Assembly: GCF_963678635.1 (NCBI RefSeq)
Contig: NC_087065.1
Coordinates: 53,945,858-54,009,857 of the forward strand
DNA length: 64,000 nt
Direction of reading: 5' to 3'
Origin: Symsagittifera roscoffensis
Taxonomy: Eukaryota > Xenacoelomorpha > Acoela > Convolutidae
The notes beneath the pieces are model-generated. The model had not been told where the DNA came from. It worked only from the letters and a program-made list of their open reading frames with translations, and did no database searches. A program made the position numbers and the translations under genes. Shown piece after piece: positions 31,964 through 44,989 of the stretch (position 1 is its first letter; each line of letters starts with the position of its first letter).

Positions 31964-32445
31964 TTATATCACAGGAAGCGTCGCACGCAGTTCAACAAAG
32001 TTTAAGAAGGGTTAAATCTCCAAAAACTAGTATAAATGAAAAAAAATTCACTTGATAGTCAATAAATGTGATTTTTACTATATAAAACCCAGAATCTCTG
32101 TTTAAAAATAAATTTTAAACAATTTGCTCAAATTTTTGGGAGATTTAATCCTTCTTAAACTTTGTTGAACTGCGTGAGACGCTTCCTGTGATATAATTTT
32201 CTTATCAATTAACATAGTAGTTTCAGCGTAATTCTTGATTAATTGAAAAAAGCCAAAATGACCCACTTTTGGGGCAAAATTTTTGTTGAGAATTTCGGGA
32301 AAAAATGGCACCATATTAATTCTGGTGAAATTCTAAGCAACTTTTGTCCTCTTCATTTTTTGTCTAATCTTAACCCAATTTAAGAAAAACGCGTTTGAAA
32401 ATTCAAGTTTTGTTCGTTTCGTCCGAATAATTTAAATCAGCACTG
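31714..32445. mobile_element. mariner-type foldback (MITE-like) element, 732 bp
   Basis: Two 313-bp inverted arms (31714-32026 and 32133-32445) flank a ~106-bp AT-rich centre. The ends are CAGTGCTGATTTAAATTATC and its complement. TA dinucleotides flank both sides (31712-31713 and 32446-32447), as expected for Tc1/mariner insertion. There is no transposase ORF. Apparent ORFs in the arms are mirror images of each other and not genes. Confidence 0.88.
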
Positions 32446-33288
32446 TATATGAAGCGTAGGATGAGTTTAAATTTGAAAACCGCTCATGCAGTGGATAAAT
32501 TTTTTTTTTCACAAATACTCCATCAGCACCCAGTCGAAATACTGATGCAGTAAAAACACCTATAAAAAGCTCGCATTTCAAATGCGACCTCGATAAAATT
32601 AACAAAAACCATTGGACAAGACGATTTCAATTTGAACTCACCGCTACAAGTAAGGCTTAGGCCTGCAAGCAAGCCATGCGCGAGTAGTGTCAATCTTAGA
32701 TGAGCTCTCTCTGCATCACATGTGTTTTTTACACATCATTATAATTCGTTACACCATGTCACCATGTTTTGTGAGTGATTTCTGAACCGTGGCAACAGCA
32801 TATTAGATTATCTCATTGGTGAAAAGCTGTATCACTTACAACACACAAAGAGAAGCTTCAATTAGGGTAAGACAAAGTAGCAAACGAAACACTGCAGGAG
32901 ATGTCTGCTACAAAACGGAAAATATGAAATGGGACTGCTATGGGCTAGTGACTCAAATTTACCAGACGATTAATCGTAAGCTCGGGCACGTCTACGACAT
33001 CTTTTAGACTTCAAAAAGATTCCAAAGTGAGCATTCAAAATCGACGAAAGAATACAAATTAATCTACAAAAAGGCTATCTACGAAATTAGAGGAGAATGA
33101 AGAAGTCGTTACCAAGTGGTATTTAGCACGTGGCGGACTTCAAACAAAACGGATAAAATCAACCCCCTTCGCCTTGTCTTGTCAATGTCTTGTCGTCGTA
33201 TTTACCTTACGCCGTAAATTCACTGTGCGTTACTCTATGATATCTTTATTGTGAAACTGGTTTATGGTATGTTTATTATAAAACTTAC
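32446..33288. other. no supported gene
   Basis: AT-rich flank with a 63-codon plus-strand ORF (32816-33007) that starts with a non-ATG codon and shows no motif. No repeats are recognised. Confidence 0.4.
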
Positions 33289-33443
33289 TATGTATCTGGA
33301 TGACCAAGGAACACAGTAGTGGGAGGCCATGGCATTATAAAGCATGAAACAGATTGCAGGGAACAGAATGTAGACTCCAAAGGAGCAGAACACAACTATG
33401 GTGGCAGTCTTAATGATCGGAAGACTCGATTCAGAATGACGAG
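33289..33443 (-). CDS. candidate exon with transmembrane segment
   Basis: The minus-strand acceptor ttttttatttacag is followed by 155 bp of open frame and a donor ATA|GTAAGT with full agreement at +3 to +6. The peptide begins after a split codon with RHSESSLPIIKTATIVVFCS and contains a ~22-residue hydrophobic span through YILFPAICFML, then ASHYCVPWSSRYI. It is phase 1 at the start and phase 0 at the end. Together with 36270-36338 it would place two membrane helices separated by a short polar loop, as in tetraspan-type proteins. No family is recognised. Confidence 0.45.
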
Positions 33444-36269
33444 CTGTAAATAAAAAACACTTATACGTAAACAAGTATAGCCGGTTGATGTGCAAAAAGC
33501 ACAGAATATTCCGACCATATTTTAAAAAATTAAATACCTAGAAGTTTTTTTTCAAATTAGGGTCGTTTTTTTGTGAGCGGTCTGATTAAAAAATAGAAGT
33601 TAGCCATGCTGGAGAATCACCGTTAAATAGGGAAGCTAGAATTAGTTTTTGTCGAAAAATGACAAGAAAATACATATTGAAAAAACTTAAAAAGATTTCA
33701 ATTTTATTTTTATTTTTCACCGCAGAATTTTCCCCCCAATTTTTGAAGATTTTATTTCCGAGACCGCAATAACCTTCATGGCCTATAGTAAGCCTGCTCG
33801 CTAGCTCAACTTGCTCGAATTTGACCTGAAACTCAATGAATTTGTAACCGTTTTTCACGACGATTGGCAATTTTTTTGAATTTTTAATGTCTTCGAACCA
33901 GGGCTGAAAGATCTTTAATACCATATATCACTCCATTCATTACGATTAATACTTGCAGTAACTGATTTTGATTGAAAAAAAATCTTAAAGCCTGCTTGCT
34001 CATTTCAATCGCTCGAACTTGGATTAATTGGACAAAGTTTCGAACGGGTTTTTCTCCACACTAACAGTACTTTTTAGAATTTTTGTAGGTAGTTCAACAC
34101 GGCTGAAAGGGCTTTAAATTGATTTTTTGTTTGATGCAACCCGACAATTTTTTGTGGTACCTGTTTTCGCGGGGAAAAAAAAGAAATAAAAACTAAAACA
34201 ACCGAACACAAACTTCCTACCCATTTTCAATGGTCGGATTATTAGGACTATCGTCTTGAATTTGAATTGCTTACAAATTCTTTTTGTCGCAACAGGATAA
34301 TAAAATAATTACATTAATCGACAAAAGTTCGAGTAAGACTTCGATTAAAAGTTCGATTAAAAAGAAAAAAGTTACAAAAGACGTCTTAATGTTAAGTACA
34401 AATGGCAACAATTGAAAAAAACTTTTGTTGTTTATGGAATTGTTCTTCCTTATTATTGTTCTTAGCTAATTTGAGGTAACTGAACTTTGAACTTGCCTAT
34501 TGTTTCAAAGAGAGGGGATCCAAGAAATAAGAAGTTGATTGTATCAAACAGCGCACCCATCCAGATTTTTCTGAAGCAAAAAGAAATCAAACTGCAACGA
34601 GGCACATTCATACGTTTAGAACATGCAATTTGGGCACTTTTCCATTTCCTCCCAACACTTAAGTTTCAGCCTTGAAACACTACTTCAACACTTTCATAAG
34701 GCTTTCATAACGCTTTCATGAAACTTTGTGTGAGGAGCAAACTAACTATTGTGACTATATTTGCTCTTCAAACTCTGGATAGTAACATAATTTCTAGTAA
34801 AAAAACTATCAAAACAAAACTCATAGCCGCCATTGGACCCCTATACTCGCAATTGGATCCTTAGACGAAAAGTTAGTGCCCTTTTGCTAATTTTTGGGCT
34901 TTTTTCCGGCAAGATAGTGAAGGAAATGTTTTGACGTGAACTTGGCTGTCAAAATTTCCATGATTTTGTAATCTGAAGTGCATGCAGCGAGACAAAAGGT
35001 TCACCAAAGCCAACGATTCTAATACTAACGATATATATTTGTTCACTGAACAACAAAACATTGAAAAATAGGCACCACTTCCTTGAAAAATATATTTTTC
35101 AGTTTGAATTTTTCTCGCCACCATATTTAAACAGTACAAACCAAAAAAAAACATAAATTAGATTTTTTGTTTTTGTTGTTACCCTTTTTCATAGTGTGAA
35201 TTTCATGCAGAAAATTTCATTCCTCATTGACCCCATTAATGAGCATCAAATTTAAGTCCATCTTCGCATACTATTTATACAGTTGATCGTTCTCTGAAGG
35301 AAGGTATCTGAAAATAATATCTGAACCTTCTTTTCTTAAAATATGATTTGTTTGTTCTTAATACTTTACAAGGTAGTCTATTGAGTGTTTAAAGAGTAAA
35401 ATAGAGAAAAACGATTCATATTGAGCTACGGAAAACTACCCGGTAAAAAATTTGAAACTGATCAAAGAATAATTAGAGGTGATCAATGTTGGGCAATTTT
35501 TGAAATAATTTGTGCCAATGATTTTGTTGTTACTTCTCTCAATAGTTAGAAGATGAAAGGGTGCAACGAAAACTATTTTTAGAGGTGATTTTTCTTAGAA
35601 CTGCCAATGAAATAGAAAAACTGCGAGAGCATCTAAATCTACAAATTTCCGAACAAATTTAAATTTGCACGCCTACCATAATCTAGGAGCTGCAATTAGA
35701 TCTAGTTAACTATTTCCTGCCCTTTTACAAAATTTGTTTATGCTTAACCGTTGAATTACTTTTTTCTAGGGTTGAGATTTTGTTACTTAATACCATAGGG
35801 GAAAAAGTTAGCAAGATCTCTGAAAGTTATATATTGCAAGGTCAGACTATAGGTTCTATTGGTCTCGACCACGCGATAGAAAGTGAAACTAATTCGTGTT
35901 TTTTTTCATGCTGAAAATCGAGGCAATAATTAACCTTTTCTGTTTTTAAAAGGCAGAAGAAAAACCTTTATCGGTGATAAGAAATTGACTGTGACTAAAC
36001 ATCTACAAAAAAAATCCACTTCCAACAAATGTACAAAAATCCACTTAAAAAAATTTCATATTGAGGCTTTTTGATACTGACACGTGCTTGTATTAGCAAA
36101 ACTATCTTTCAAACAAGCATCAAAACTACCGCAGAACCAAAGCATCACTATTTTCTGTCTTGATTCGGTCAATTATATTGTCTACCAATATTTTAGACTT
36201 CTAACAATTGTAATTTAGGCGTGAGGTTTTGGGGCCACTGGAACATCCGAAGGAACCCAGGGATAGCAC
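33444..36269. other. AT-rich stretch, no gene seen
   Basis: If the two flanking exons belong to one gene, this is its intron (about 2.8 kb). It contains only short ORFs with A/T-driven composition and no clear transposon motif on either strand. Confidence 0.45.
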
Positions 36270-36338
36270 CATCCAGACTGAACACGAAGATGAAAAAACT
36301 CAGCATCATCGACCACACAGCACACAGAATTATAAGAC
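36270..36338 (-). CDS. candidate exon with transmembrane segment
   Basis: The minus-strand acceptor tgatttcatttcag is followed by an open frame, phase 1 at the start. The peptide LIILCAVWSMMLSFFIFVFS is a full-length hydrophobic helix. A possible donor (GATG|GTGCTA, weak) would end the exon in phase 1, which joins correctly with the exon at 33443. The frame stays open to a stop at 36193, so a later donor is also possible. Upstream exons were not found. Confidence 0.35.
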
Positions 36339-37628
36339 CTGAAATGAAATCAATGACGAACAAAAATTATGCATTGAAACTATTTTTTCAAAGAGCATTA
36401 AATTTTTTTTGAATTAGTTGCAGAATTGCTGAAAGCAAAGTTTACTGCATCAGCGATACTACATGCGTATATTCCCATCCAAGTAGTACGTTTGGGAAGC
36501 TATAAAGGAACCAGATAAATAAGAATTTTCAAAGAAACATTTCTACGAGCTATTTTTTCCTGACTCAACAGGTTTATTAGATATTGGAAAAATGATTTCT
36601 TAGAATTGGGGAAAAGTCATTCTGTACAAATTTGTCCAAGATTTTGGACCAAACACATTAAAAAGTGAACCATACGAAACCACAGTTCAAAATATTCAAC
36701 AGCTAGGAAACTCTTGAATGGTTTAACTGTTTTCCGAAAAAATATATGAGAAGACATCAGTTTTTAACCATGCGCAACCATTGAAAACAATTTGCTATAA
36801 CGAATTGTTCAAAATCAATCGGCTAAGCGAAAGCTCAAATTTTGTTAATCTCAGTTATTTAGAAAATACTAGGTTTACAAAAAAAGTATATGATTCTTAT
36901 TTGCCTGGAATAGCACTGTTTTTGGAATAGCTCGAGTTTCATGATCTTCCTCCAGTTATAACAGAAAATGATTTTTTTTAGATGAAACTTAAGTTGGTCT
37001 AATATAATAGTAATTTAAAGATTGAAATATTTTGAAAATTGAATCATTGCTTATGTTGGATTAGATTTAAATGCAAGGTTTTAATCTGTTTTTTAGAATT
37101 GTATGATTAAATTGTTTTTAACAGACCTCTTACGTTATGACTTCATGATAAGAGGCTCAAAAAACTTCTGCTGAGCGTTGTTAGTGAGTGTAAGTTGCAC
37201 ATGCCTTTCAACTAGATGATTAGCCAATTAACGCTCAGTGAAAATTAAACTTACACAGAGAATGTTAGCACGTCTGCGTAAACATGGTAAATGCATAAAA
37301 TTTCCAATTGAATTTTAAATTAGATTCAAAAATTGATAAAAGCGTAGATGAAAAACACGAAAAAAATAAATTGAAAACGAATAGTGATTTTCTTGTTTAT
37401 TTTTATTTTAAACCCCTGAGGTTATCTAAAATACTCCTTGATATGTTTTGAGTCTGATGGAAATGTTTTGAGTCGGGCCATGTACAGTAATAAGACCAGA
37501 CTTTTTTTTGACTCGGTTCAGTTTAAATTGAATTAGTTTGCTGCTAACAATTCAGCAGGACAAAATATGTGAGGCGTTAGTTTTTCTCAAACTGATAACT
37601 TTGAAAACACTATAAGCTTCGATAGTAA
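36339..37628. other. no supported gene
   Basis: AT-rich sequence upstream of the LINE. It shows no ORF of note and no recognised repeat. The LINE 5' end is not defined, so part of this may belong to it. Confidence 0.4.
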
Positions 37629-39980
37629 TTGAAGTTTAGGGAAAACATTTGTATTTGGGGTTTTATCAAATTTCAGACGCTACCCAAACACAAGAATACC
37701 CACATATTAGGGCAAAGCAACTTAGAAACTTTCAATCCCCCTCTAATAATAATACACAAAAAGACTTTTCTACTCAACCATCGCTTATCAAAAGCTTTTG
37801 AAAATCTGGATACTTTTTCTCTAGAAATAATTGCTAGAATATTGGTAGATACTTGGAACATTTATTGTCCTGAAAAAACTGTCACACGGAACAAAAAATC
37901 ACAGTCTTGGGTAACTCTTGATTTGAAAAAACAATTTAGGAAACGAGATAAACTTCATTTGCTTCTAATTAACAATCCAATCAAAGAGAAAAAATCTAAC
38001 TATAAAACTCAGTGTAAATTAATCAATCGGTTGATGCGTAATACCAAGAGAAACTACTATGATAAAAAAATCAACTTGCAAGGCATTGCAAAAAATCTTT
38101 TCAACGCTCTTAAAAGATTTTCCGGAAAATTTTTTTCGTTTGGTAGTAAAATTGAAATTGATGATTTCAACAACTTTTTTTATGCAAGTCGGTCAAAGCC
38201 TTGCAACCGATGTACCTTGTAATTTTACTACTGCAGACATAGAAGCAAATGAAAAATCTTTTTTCTTTTGTCTAACTGATGAGTCAGAAGTTTCTATTGT
38301 TATAGAAAAACTGAAAAACAAAACCTCCGACGGTCATGATGGCCTCAATAATAGGATGGTCAAATTTTGTGCATCAATAATATAGCCATTCCTAAATTTC
38401 TGCTTTAAACAATGCTTTAATGCTGTTGTTTTTCCAGACATTTGTAAAATTGCAAATGTATTACCAATTTGTAAAACGGGAAAACAGACAGAGCCAAACA
38501 GTTTTTGACCCATAGGAACCAAGTACTTTCAGCAAAACTTTTGAAAAAACACTACATATTTGCATGGTTAAGTTTATATCAAAATGCAAGCTTTTGGTGC
38601 CTGAACAGTTTGGGTCTCGGCGCAGGTATTCTTGTGTGCATGCAATAACTTCTGCAATCGAAATAATGCGTCACTGTATAGAATATAAAAAATCAGGATT
38701 AACGGGTTTTGTAGATTTTAAAAAGGCTTTTGACACAATTGATCACAACATTTTACTAACCAAAATAGATCTCTATGGGTTCCTGCTGTGTTATTTAACC
38801 AATCGTGAACAGTAACTATCTTTTGGTGGAAAAAACTCTCAATTAAAGAATATTATATTCGGAGTTCCCCAAGGATCTGTCTTAGGTCCACTGCTGTTTT
38901 TACTCTATATTAACGGCATGCCTAAGAAAGTAACGAAAAGCTCAATTTGTCTGTTTGCTGATGAAACAACAATTCTTACTACGTGCAAAAACAATTCGAT
39001 TGATAAAAATTTTAATCAGGATCTTAAATTGATAGAAAATTGGTGCACAAATAAAAGAGAAGCCATCAATAATGATAAAATTACAGTATCCAAATTCGGA
39101 AGAAGTTCAAATGAATCTGAAATATTTTTGGGGATTCAGAAACTTATTTTGTGAACTCCTTCAATATCTTGGGGTTGTGGTAGATAATAAGCTCTGTTTC
39201 AAGCAACACATAGATCATTTTTGTAAAAAATTAGCTAGGCTTAAGGGAGTTTTTTTGGCAGGAAATGTTTTTTCTAGAACATTTCTTTTTAGATTTTATC
39301 AAATTTATGCAAAACCTTTCATATCATACGGCATCTTAGTTTATGGATGTGCGTCCAAGACAAGTTTAATCAAAATTCTTTCAAATCAAAAGCGAATTCT
39401 TAGAACTATTGCTTTAGGCTCAAATTTGGTCACATTACGGAAAAGTTTTTAGAATATAATATTGTTACCGTTTTTGACTTGTTTCTAGATACTGTTTTTA
39501 AAAAAAATTATTTATCAAATACTTGGTAAATCGCCATTAAAGTTTTTGGATTTAAGTCAACTAAATAACTGTAGACAAACACGTGCCCGTAGCTTGAAAA
39601 AGCTACGTTCAAAATCTGTTAGATCTAACTGCTTATTATAATGGGTTAGCGTTAACGTAAAAACCTCAAGTTTTACAACTTTTTTTTCGGCTAAAAAACT
39701 TTTTCCAGAAATTTTGAAAGATATGTCAAAATCTCAATTGAACTCATATGTACAAAACACTAAACGTAATTTTGCAACCAGATAATTTTGAACTCTTTCA
39801 CCTGATATTTGACAAGTGATCTAATTCCTTCCTTTTCTTTCTCCTCAACTTATTCTATTTAAGTCTACCCTATGGGACGTCTCCTCGAGGGGCCTTAGGG
39901 CCCGTGAGTCGATCCCTATGAGTGTCTTATGACTGCATAAATGTGCTCACCAAATAATTCAAACTTCAAACTTCAAAATC
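37629..39980 (+). mobile_element. Jockey/CR1-like LINE, 5'-truncated, frameshifted
   Basis: The 197-codon frame 37629-38222 gives the linker before RT (WVTLDLKKQFRKRDKLHLLL). RT motifs follow in several frames: VPEQFGSRRRYSCVHAI, GLTGFVDFKKAFDTIDHNIL (38564-38815), then FGVPQGSVLGPLLFLLYING, CLFADETTILTT (the catalytic FADD is FADE here), and YLGVVVDNKLCFKQHIDHFC (39072-39452). The end region has ISYGILVYGC and SNQKRILRTI. The tail near 39900 is GC-richer (gtgagtcgatccctatgagt) and ends at short cttcaaa repeats. There is no endonuclease domain, so it is 5'-truncated. Confidence 0.85.
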
Positions 39981-39982
39981 TA

Positions 39983-40272
39983 CAGGGGTGGATCTAGGAT
40001 TTTCTCGAGGGGGGGCGGATTCTCAAAAAATTTTCGAAAATTTTGTCAGCCTTTTTTTTAAGTCGACTGAATTACTTTTCCGAGCTCTCCAAAAGCACTA
40101 AAAAGACTCTGTTTTGGCCAAACTTTCTGGGCCGCAGGCAAATTTTTGAAACAACGGGTCAAAAAGCCGTTTTTGAGCACTTTTTAAAAATTTCAGTGTC
40201 GGTCGACCAAAAATTGATTTCTTAAAAAGTACCAAAGGGCTCCCCCCTCCCCCTCCCACAAATCCACCCCTG
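39983..40272. mobile_element. foldback MITE with CAGGGGTGGAT ends
   Basis: It begins CAGGGGTGGATctaggatt and ends with aatCCACCCCTG, with G-rich and C-rich subterminal blocks (cgaggggggg and ccctccccctcccac). The ~290-bp element has no ORF of note. It is inserted at the end of the LINE. Flanks share only tcta imperfectly, so the target duplication is not settled. Ends of this type are known from invertebrate hAT- or P-like MITEs (from memory, not checked). Confidence 0.65.
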
Positions 40273-41559
40273 CCCCTCTATTTTACCATATGGTCACAGG
40301 TGTATTTTGTTACTTCTTGAGCCCCAGATAACAATATCTTCTGGATGGTATCAAATGTTCAGTTGAAGAGTCAAAAACCGACTGAAGAAAAAAAACCGAC
40401 CCAAACATAAAAATCTTTTTCATCAAAAGTCAGAACTGGAGCAAAAAAACAAAGCTAAAACATAGCCTGTAAAATAATCAAGACAAGAAATAATCAAGGA
40501 GACAATAATTACCCGAAACACAAAATTACATACCTTTCTCTCTAAAACTGTCACAAAAAGACTGCTCTTATTAGAGGAGATTGAAAAAAAAACAGCTTAC
40601 AAGTTTACAGATTACAATTTATAGTTTTCAGTTTACAAAGGATTTCTACAATCCTCTTCGTCATTTTTTTTATATCACTCACATATGTCGTTTCAAAATT
40701 TTTTGTGAAACGTGTGTACTTTGCGCTTACGGACGCTTTTTTTTGGATTGAAGAGACTTTTGACAGAGTTCCTTAACAACATGAGTAAAAAACAATCAGA
40801 CGTGAGCGGTTGCCAAAACAACAAGTGAATGTAAAATAAAGCTTGTGAAGACATGAACCTAGTGCATACCACACATAATTGTCAGGTCTAAACTTACTGA
40901 AACACCCCTCTGGTCAAGGATTCAAAACTCAAAATGTCAGTACAGTGAACTGGTTTTCGGACTTAGCAAAACGTGCTGTTAAGAAACAAAACCAACCTTT
41001 TTTTCCAAAAACAGCTTAACAAAACATGTGAAGAAGTATCTTAAGAAGAGTCCAACACATTGGGTGGAAATAAAGGAAAAACAGCAAAACGAACTCGAGG
41101 TTCTACTCCAAACTTATTTAGTGAAATCATTAATGAAAAGATGATGCAAATGGCGATATTCAACAAATAAGTATGATACATCAATCTCTCCTACGGGCTA
41201 ATCAGCTCATTAGGAAACAAAAAATTACTAAACATTTTACCTAAAAAGTATAATAACTAATGATATCGAAGTAATCATGTGTCTTTCTTGAAGGACAATT
41301 TTTTTTTCTTCACATTCAATCAAAGAGATGTCTTAAGGATCACATAAATTTTTCAATTGAAACGATTGATGAGAAACCCGCAAAAAATGCGAAGTTGAAA
41401 TTTGAAATACAAAAAAAACTAGCCAACATCTTTATACAAAACTGAAGTAATGGTCCTTTTTCATTGAGAATATAAAAAACAATATAAGCGGAGGTTGTGC
41501 CTTTTACATACGAATTTTCATCAATTATCTACTTAATCGGAAACCATCAAATAATTGTA
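40273..41559. other. no supported gene
   Basis: A/T-rich, with many A-runs. No ORF, transposon motif or tandem repeat was recognised on either strand. Confidence 0.45.
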
Positions 41560-42960
41560 ATCAACCAGTGTATTGCGCATTTTTTTGTCCGCCTCCAATT
41601 AAAGTTGATTGTTTTGAAGAAAAAAATTCAAAACTTTCGTCCGAGTTGTCATGCCTCATACACGAAAAGGTAAAATATGGATTTTTTGTCAATAATTTTG
41701 ATGATGAGGGTTGTTTAAAAAAATTAATATTTTTCGTCAATAGTTGTGGTCTTAGTGTACTAAGCAAGTTGACCACCTGTGTAATTTGTTCTCAATTTCA
41801 ATCTAATTTTTATGATTTTCGAACGTTTATTTTTCTACTACTGATCATTTTGCACTTTTTCGAATTATCCAGTGAGTGCGAAAAGCTCGTACAAAACACT
41901 TTACTTCGAGTTATGGTGAAACTGAGATGAAAGTTTTCTTCCTGTTGTACGAACTAATTCTAAAACTCCAGAAAAAAACTGATTTTGACAAAAAATGTTG
42001 ATCTTTCTGTTTCTTTGTTAAAAAAAGTTGCTCCAGTAAAAAAATTAAGAATGAGAAAATTGGAGCAGAGCAAAGTTTTTAGACCTGCTCCTTCAACGAA
42101 AAAAATACCGTAATTGGATTCGTGATCCTACGGGTAAAAGTAATGGTCATTTTGTAAAATGGCGCAGTTTAATAACGAAGCTAATTTGGAACAAAACACG
42201 AGCAAACATTGATGAAAAAACCCAAGTATCTAAGAAAACTGAGTTTTTTAAACCTTCGTATTAAATTTGATCTGAAACCATCAAATTAGCATTTTCCCCC
42301 AATTCATAAAGCCAGAAGTCGTAGAAATTGGCCATTCAGATAATTCCCGTCTTTGGCGTTGTTTTTTACGAAACTGATAAATTATGAAATGTTCAAAATT
42401 ATCAAGAAAAACCCTATTTTCCTCAAAAATTTTGCTTTTATAAAAAAGTCGCGTGTAGAATCATTAACGAAAATCATTGAAATTTTTCGTGAAGCAAATG
42501 ACAAACGGAAAAGCGAATTTGCTATTTATATCGATAAGAAAAAAGCTCTTTTTTTCAATGAAAATTATGATATTTTAACCGCAAAGCTTGAAGAATTGTA
42601 TTATTTCTCGCAGAAAAATTTGGACCCCAGAAAACTTATTTTGCTGAAAGATATCAATTTGTTGAAGTAAATTGCAAAAAGTCTGAACACAAACCAATTT
42701 CGTGTGGTCCACTGCAAAAATCAGTATTGGGTCCGCTACTTTTTAAAATGCAAATGAAGGAATTGAAATTGCCTTGCAAAAAATTTGAGACTGTTTTGTT
42801 TTACGATACTACACTTTACCATATTGTGAAACTGAACAATGGCCTTTAAGTTGAAAAAATAAAACTCAACAAAATAAAACGAAGCAAGAAGAGTCAAAAA
42901 GCCAGTACATGACTTTTGAGAGGAAAATTTCTGTCGAATTGAGTTTTTCGGAACAAAAAC
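41560..42960 (+). mobile_element. second LINE: endonuclease and RT remnants
   Basis: 41568-41930 contains CPPPIKVDCFEEKNSKLSSE, matching the YRPPN start of an apurinic-type endonuclease block, then FFVNNFDDEG (degenerate GDFN) and FFVNSCGLS. RT follows at 42353-42670 with FAIYIDKKKALFFNENYDIL (the FVDFKKAFDTVNHxxL motif), then FVEVNCKKSEHKPISCG and KSVLGPLLFKMQMKELKLPC, and VLFYDTTLYH in place of VLFADDTxLYH. All catalytic boxes are altered. It is plus strand, Jockey/CR1-like, different in sequence from the copy at 37.6 kb. Confidence 0.75.
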
Positions 42961-43885
42961 AAAACTCGTTGATTGTTGCAGGTAGTAGATATTTTGATTG
43001 TCAAAAACTTATTATTTGAATAACATACAAAAAAAAACTGTCCAAAATTGGCATAAATTTTGTTTCGTTTTCAAGGCTAGACGTTTTTTCAAAAAAAAAA
43101 CGATGATAATTTTTTATAATGCCAATATGATATATTGTTGTTTTGTGGGACATACAAAACTCACTCGGAAGAAACTTATAAAATGAAAAAAAAAACTTCA
43201 ATTTAAAAAAAAAAACTCGAATCTGTCCATAACATCAAGATTGAAACAGGCGGTTTTCGAATCAATTAATTTCAGCTTTTCAAATGTTTCTCAAAGAAAT
43301 TTTTAAACCCGTGTTTAAATCAATGAAAAACAAAAACAGAATGAGAAAGATGGATTTTGAATTAGGAATGAATGCAAACCAAATACATATCAAAGCCAAA
43401 GATTTTCTCCATCCATTTTGTGTCGAACTAATTATATGCTGAAGTCCCAGGAACATAAAAATGAAAAAGCATAAAAACTTTTGACGAAAAAATTACAGAG
43501 TACTAACTTTTGTCATTTTTTTGCAACTATTTAATTATGATATTGAAAAATAATTGAGTTGTTCTTCAATTAAGTTCACTTTGTTTTCTGAGCCTTCATT
43601 TCAGCATTCAGGTGTCTCGCTTGTTCAGTAGCACTACTCTTCGGCAGACGCTCCGTTCAATATTAAACGATCCAAGCAAATGATTGTACGGTAAATTAAT
43701 TCAAACTTCAATCTTTAAATCAAGCAGATCTATTGAGACTAAATTAAAGAGTCAATAGTTTTCATTGCGAATATCTTTTAATTGCTTATATAAGTCTGAT
43801 TAAGAGAAACCATCGCAAGCGTGAACATTTTGTTACTTTCTTCAAGAAGCAGAACAACAGAGATCAGATTCTATACATTTTCATC
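42961..43885. other. no supported gene
   Basis: AT-rich stretch between the LINE and the gypsy integrase. Short ORFs overlap on both strands at 43000-43200, driven by A/T runs. Nothing is recognised. Confidence 0.4.
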
Positions 43886-44400
43886 TTAAAAAAAAAACAT
43901 TGAACTTTCCCAAGCAGTAATTGAAGTGATAACTATGCTATGAAGTGGTACTATCCTTAGACAGGCTACATAACCTTTGATTGATTCTCTGCCAACCGCA
44001 GAAACCACAATAAATGTTTTCATGTTTTTAATGCTGGTCAAGGCTGTTGGAAAGAACACGCCATCAGCCGTTCCCTCAAGGTACGAATCAACCTTTCCAC
44101 TAAACCAGTGGCCCTGTGCTAGCACAGGGGAGCACTAATTCGCTTCTTCCAATGTATCTATGCATGTAAATTGTTTTCGAAATGGCTGATTTTGAGTTCT
44201 TACCGGACTTGATGCATTCGGTGCAAATGGCTGCGAATAACTGTATCTGTCTAGCCATGTGCGGTCAGCAGAAGTAGATACTGGCCAAATCGCGCATTTT
44301 AAAATTTCCCAAATGTCTTTTGGAAGACGTATCATTATCGGAGCTCTCAGCTGGGTACCACCCATCGGTCGGCGAGAAAAAATATACTATGGTAAGAATG
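43886..44400 (-). pseudogene. pol: gypsy integrase remnant
   Basis: In one minus-strand frame near 44110-44050 the sequence TGLVERLIRTLRERLMACSF is the conserved NGxxERxxRTLKExL helix at the end of the integrase core. Upstream (44365-44135), DIWEILKCAIWPVSTSADRT fits the WWPGIDxDIE region of the zinc-binding N-terminus, followed by NASSPVRTQ, but the cysteines are lost. A frameshift and a stop separate the pieces. Confidence 0.7.
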
Positions 44401-44989
44401 TAATTTATCCACATGATAGGCAAAGTAAGGGCCTAGAGTTTCAATGAGTTTCAAGATTTTTTGATTTCAGAGCTTCAACAAGGCAGTTCAGAATCATATC
44501 GGCCTTAGTGAGAATTGCAATAAACTCGGCGTCAAAAACTTCGGGCTAATCAAACAAAAGGGCCGGAAAAACAACCGGTAGGAGGATAAATTATTCAACC
44601 GAAGGCTATCGAAGAGAATAATTGCCATGCACAATAATCGAAGGTTTTTCAAGGGTCGCACGCCCTTGGCTAGCATTTGGAATTGTAACTTTTTTGAAGA
44701 CTTTTCAATAATTTTTAATGGATTTTTTGACTCACAGTTCTGACAGTTTTCCGTTCGCTTTGATCAGATGACATTTTCAAAACGTGTCAGTTAGTTTTTT
44801 TTTGCTACACATTCCTTCCGACATCGTAATTATCCGTAGGGCTGTATCTACCGGATGTCGAGACAAGTAATCTATGAGACCTATAATTTTCCCTGGAATT
44901 TACTCTGTTTCATAGTCAAACGGAGGTAGTCGATCGACCCGCTCACTAATCGGGTTTGCATAGTTTTTGTATTCTTCTCCTCTGACTAA

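Noticed and set aside
32102-32314. ORF matching plus-strand ORF 31819-32055
   Set aside because: The two are mirror arms of the foldback mariner-type element, not genes.
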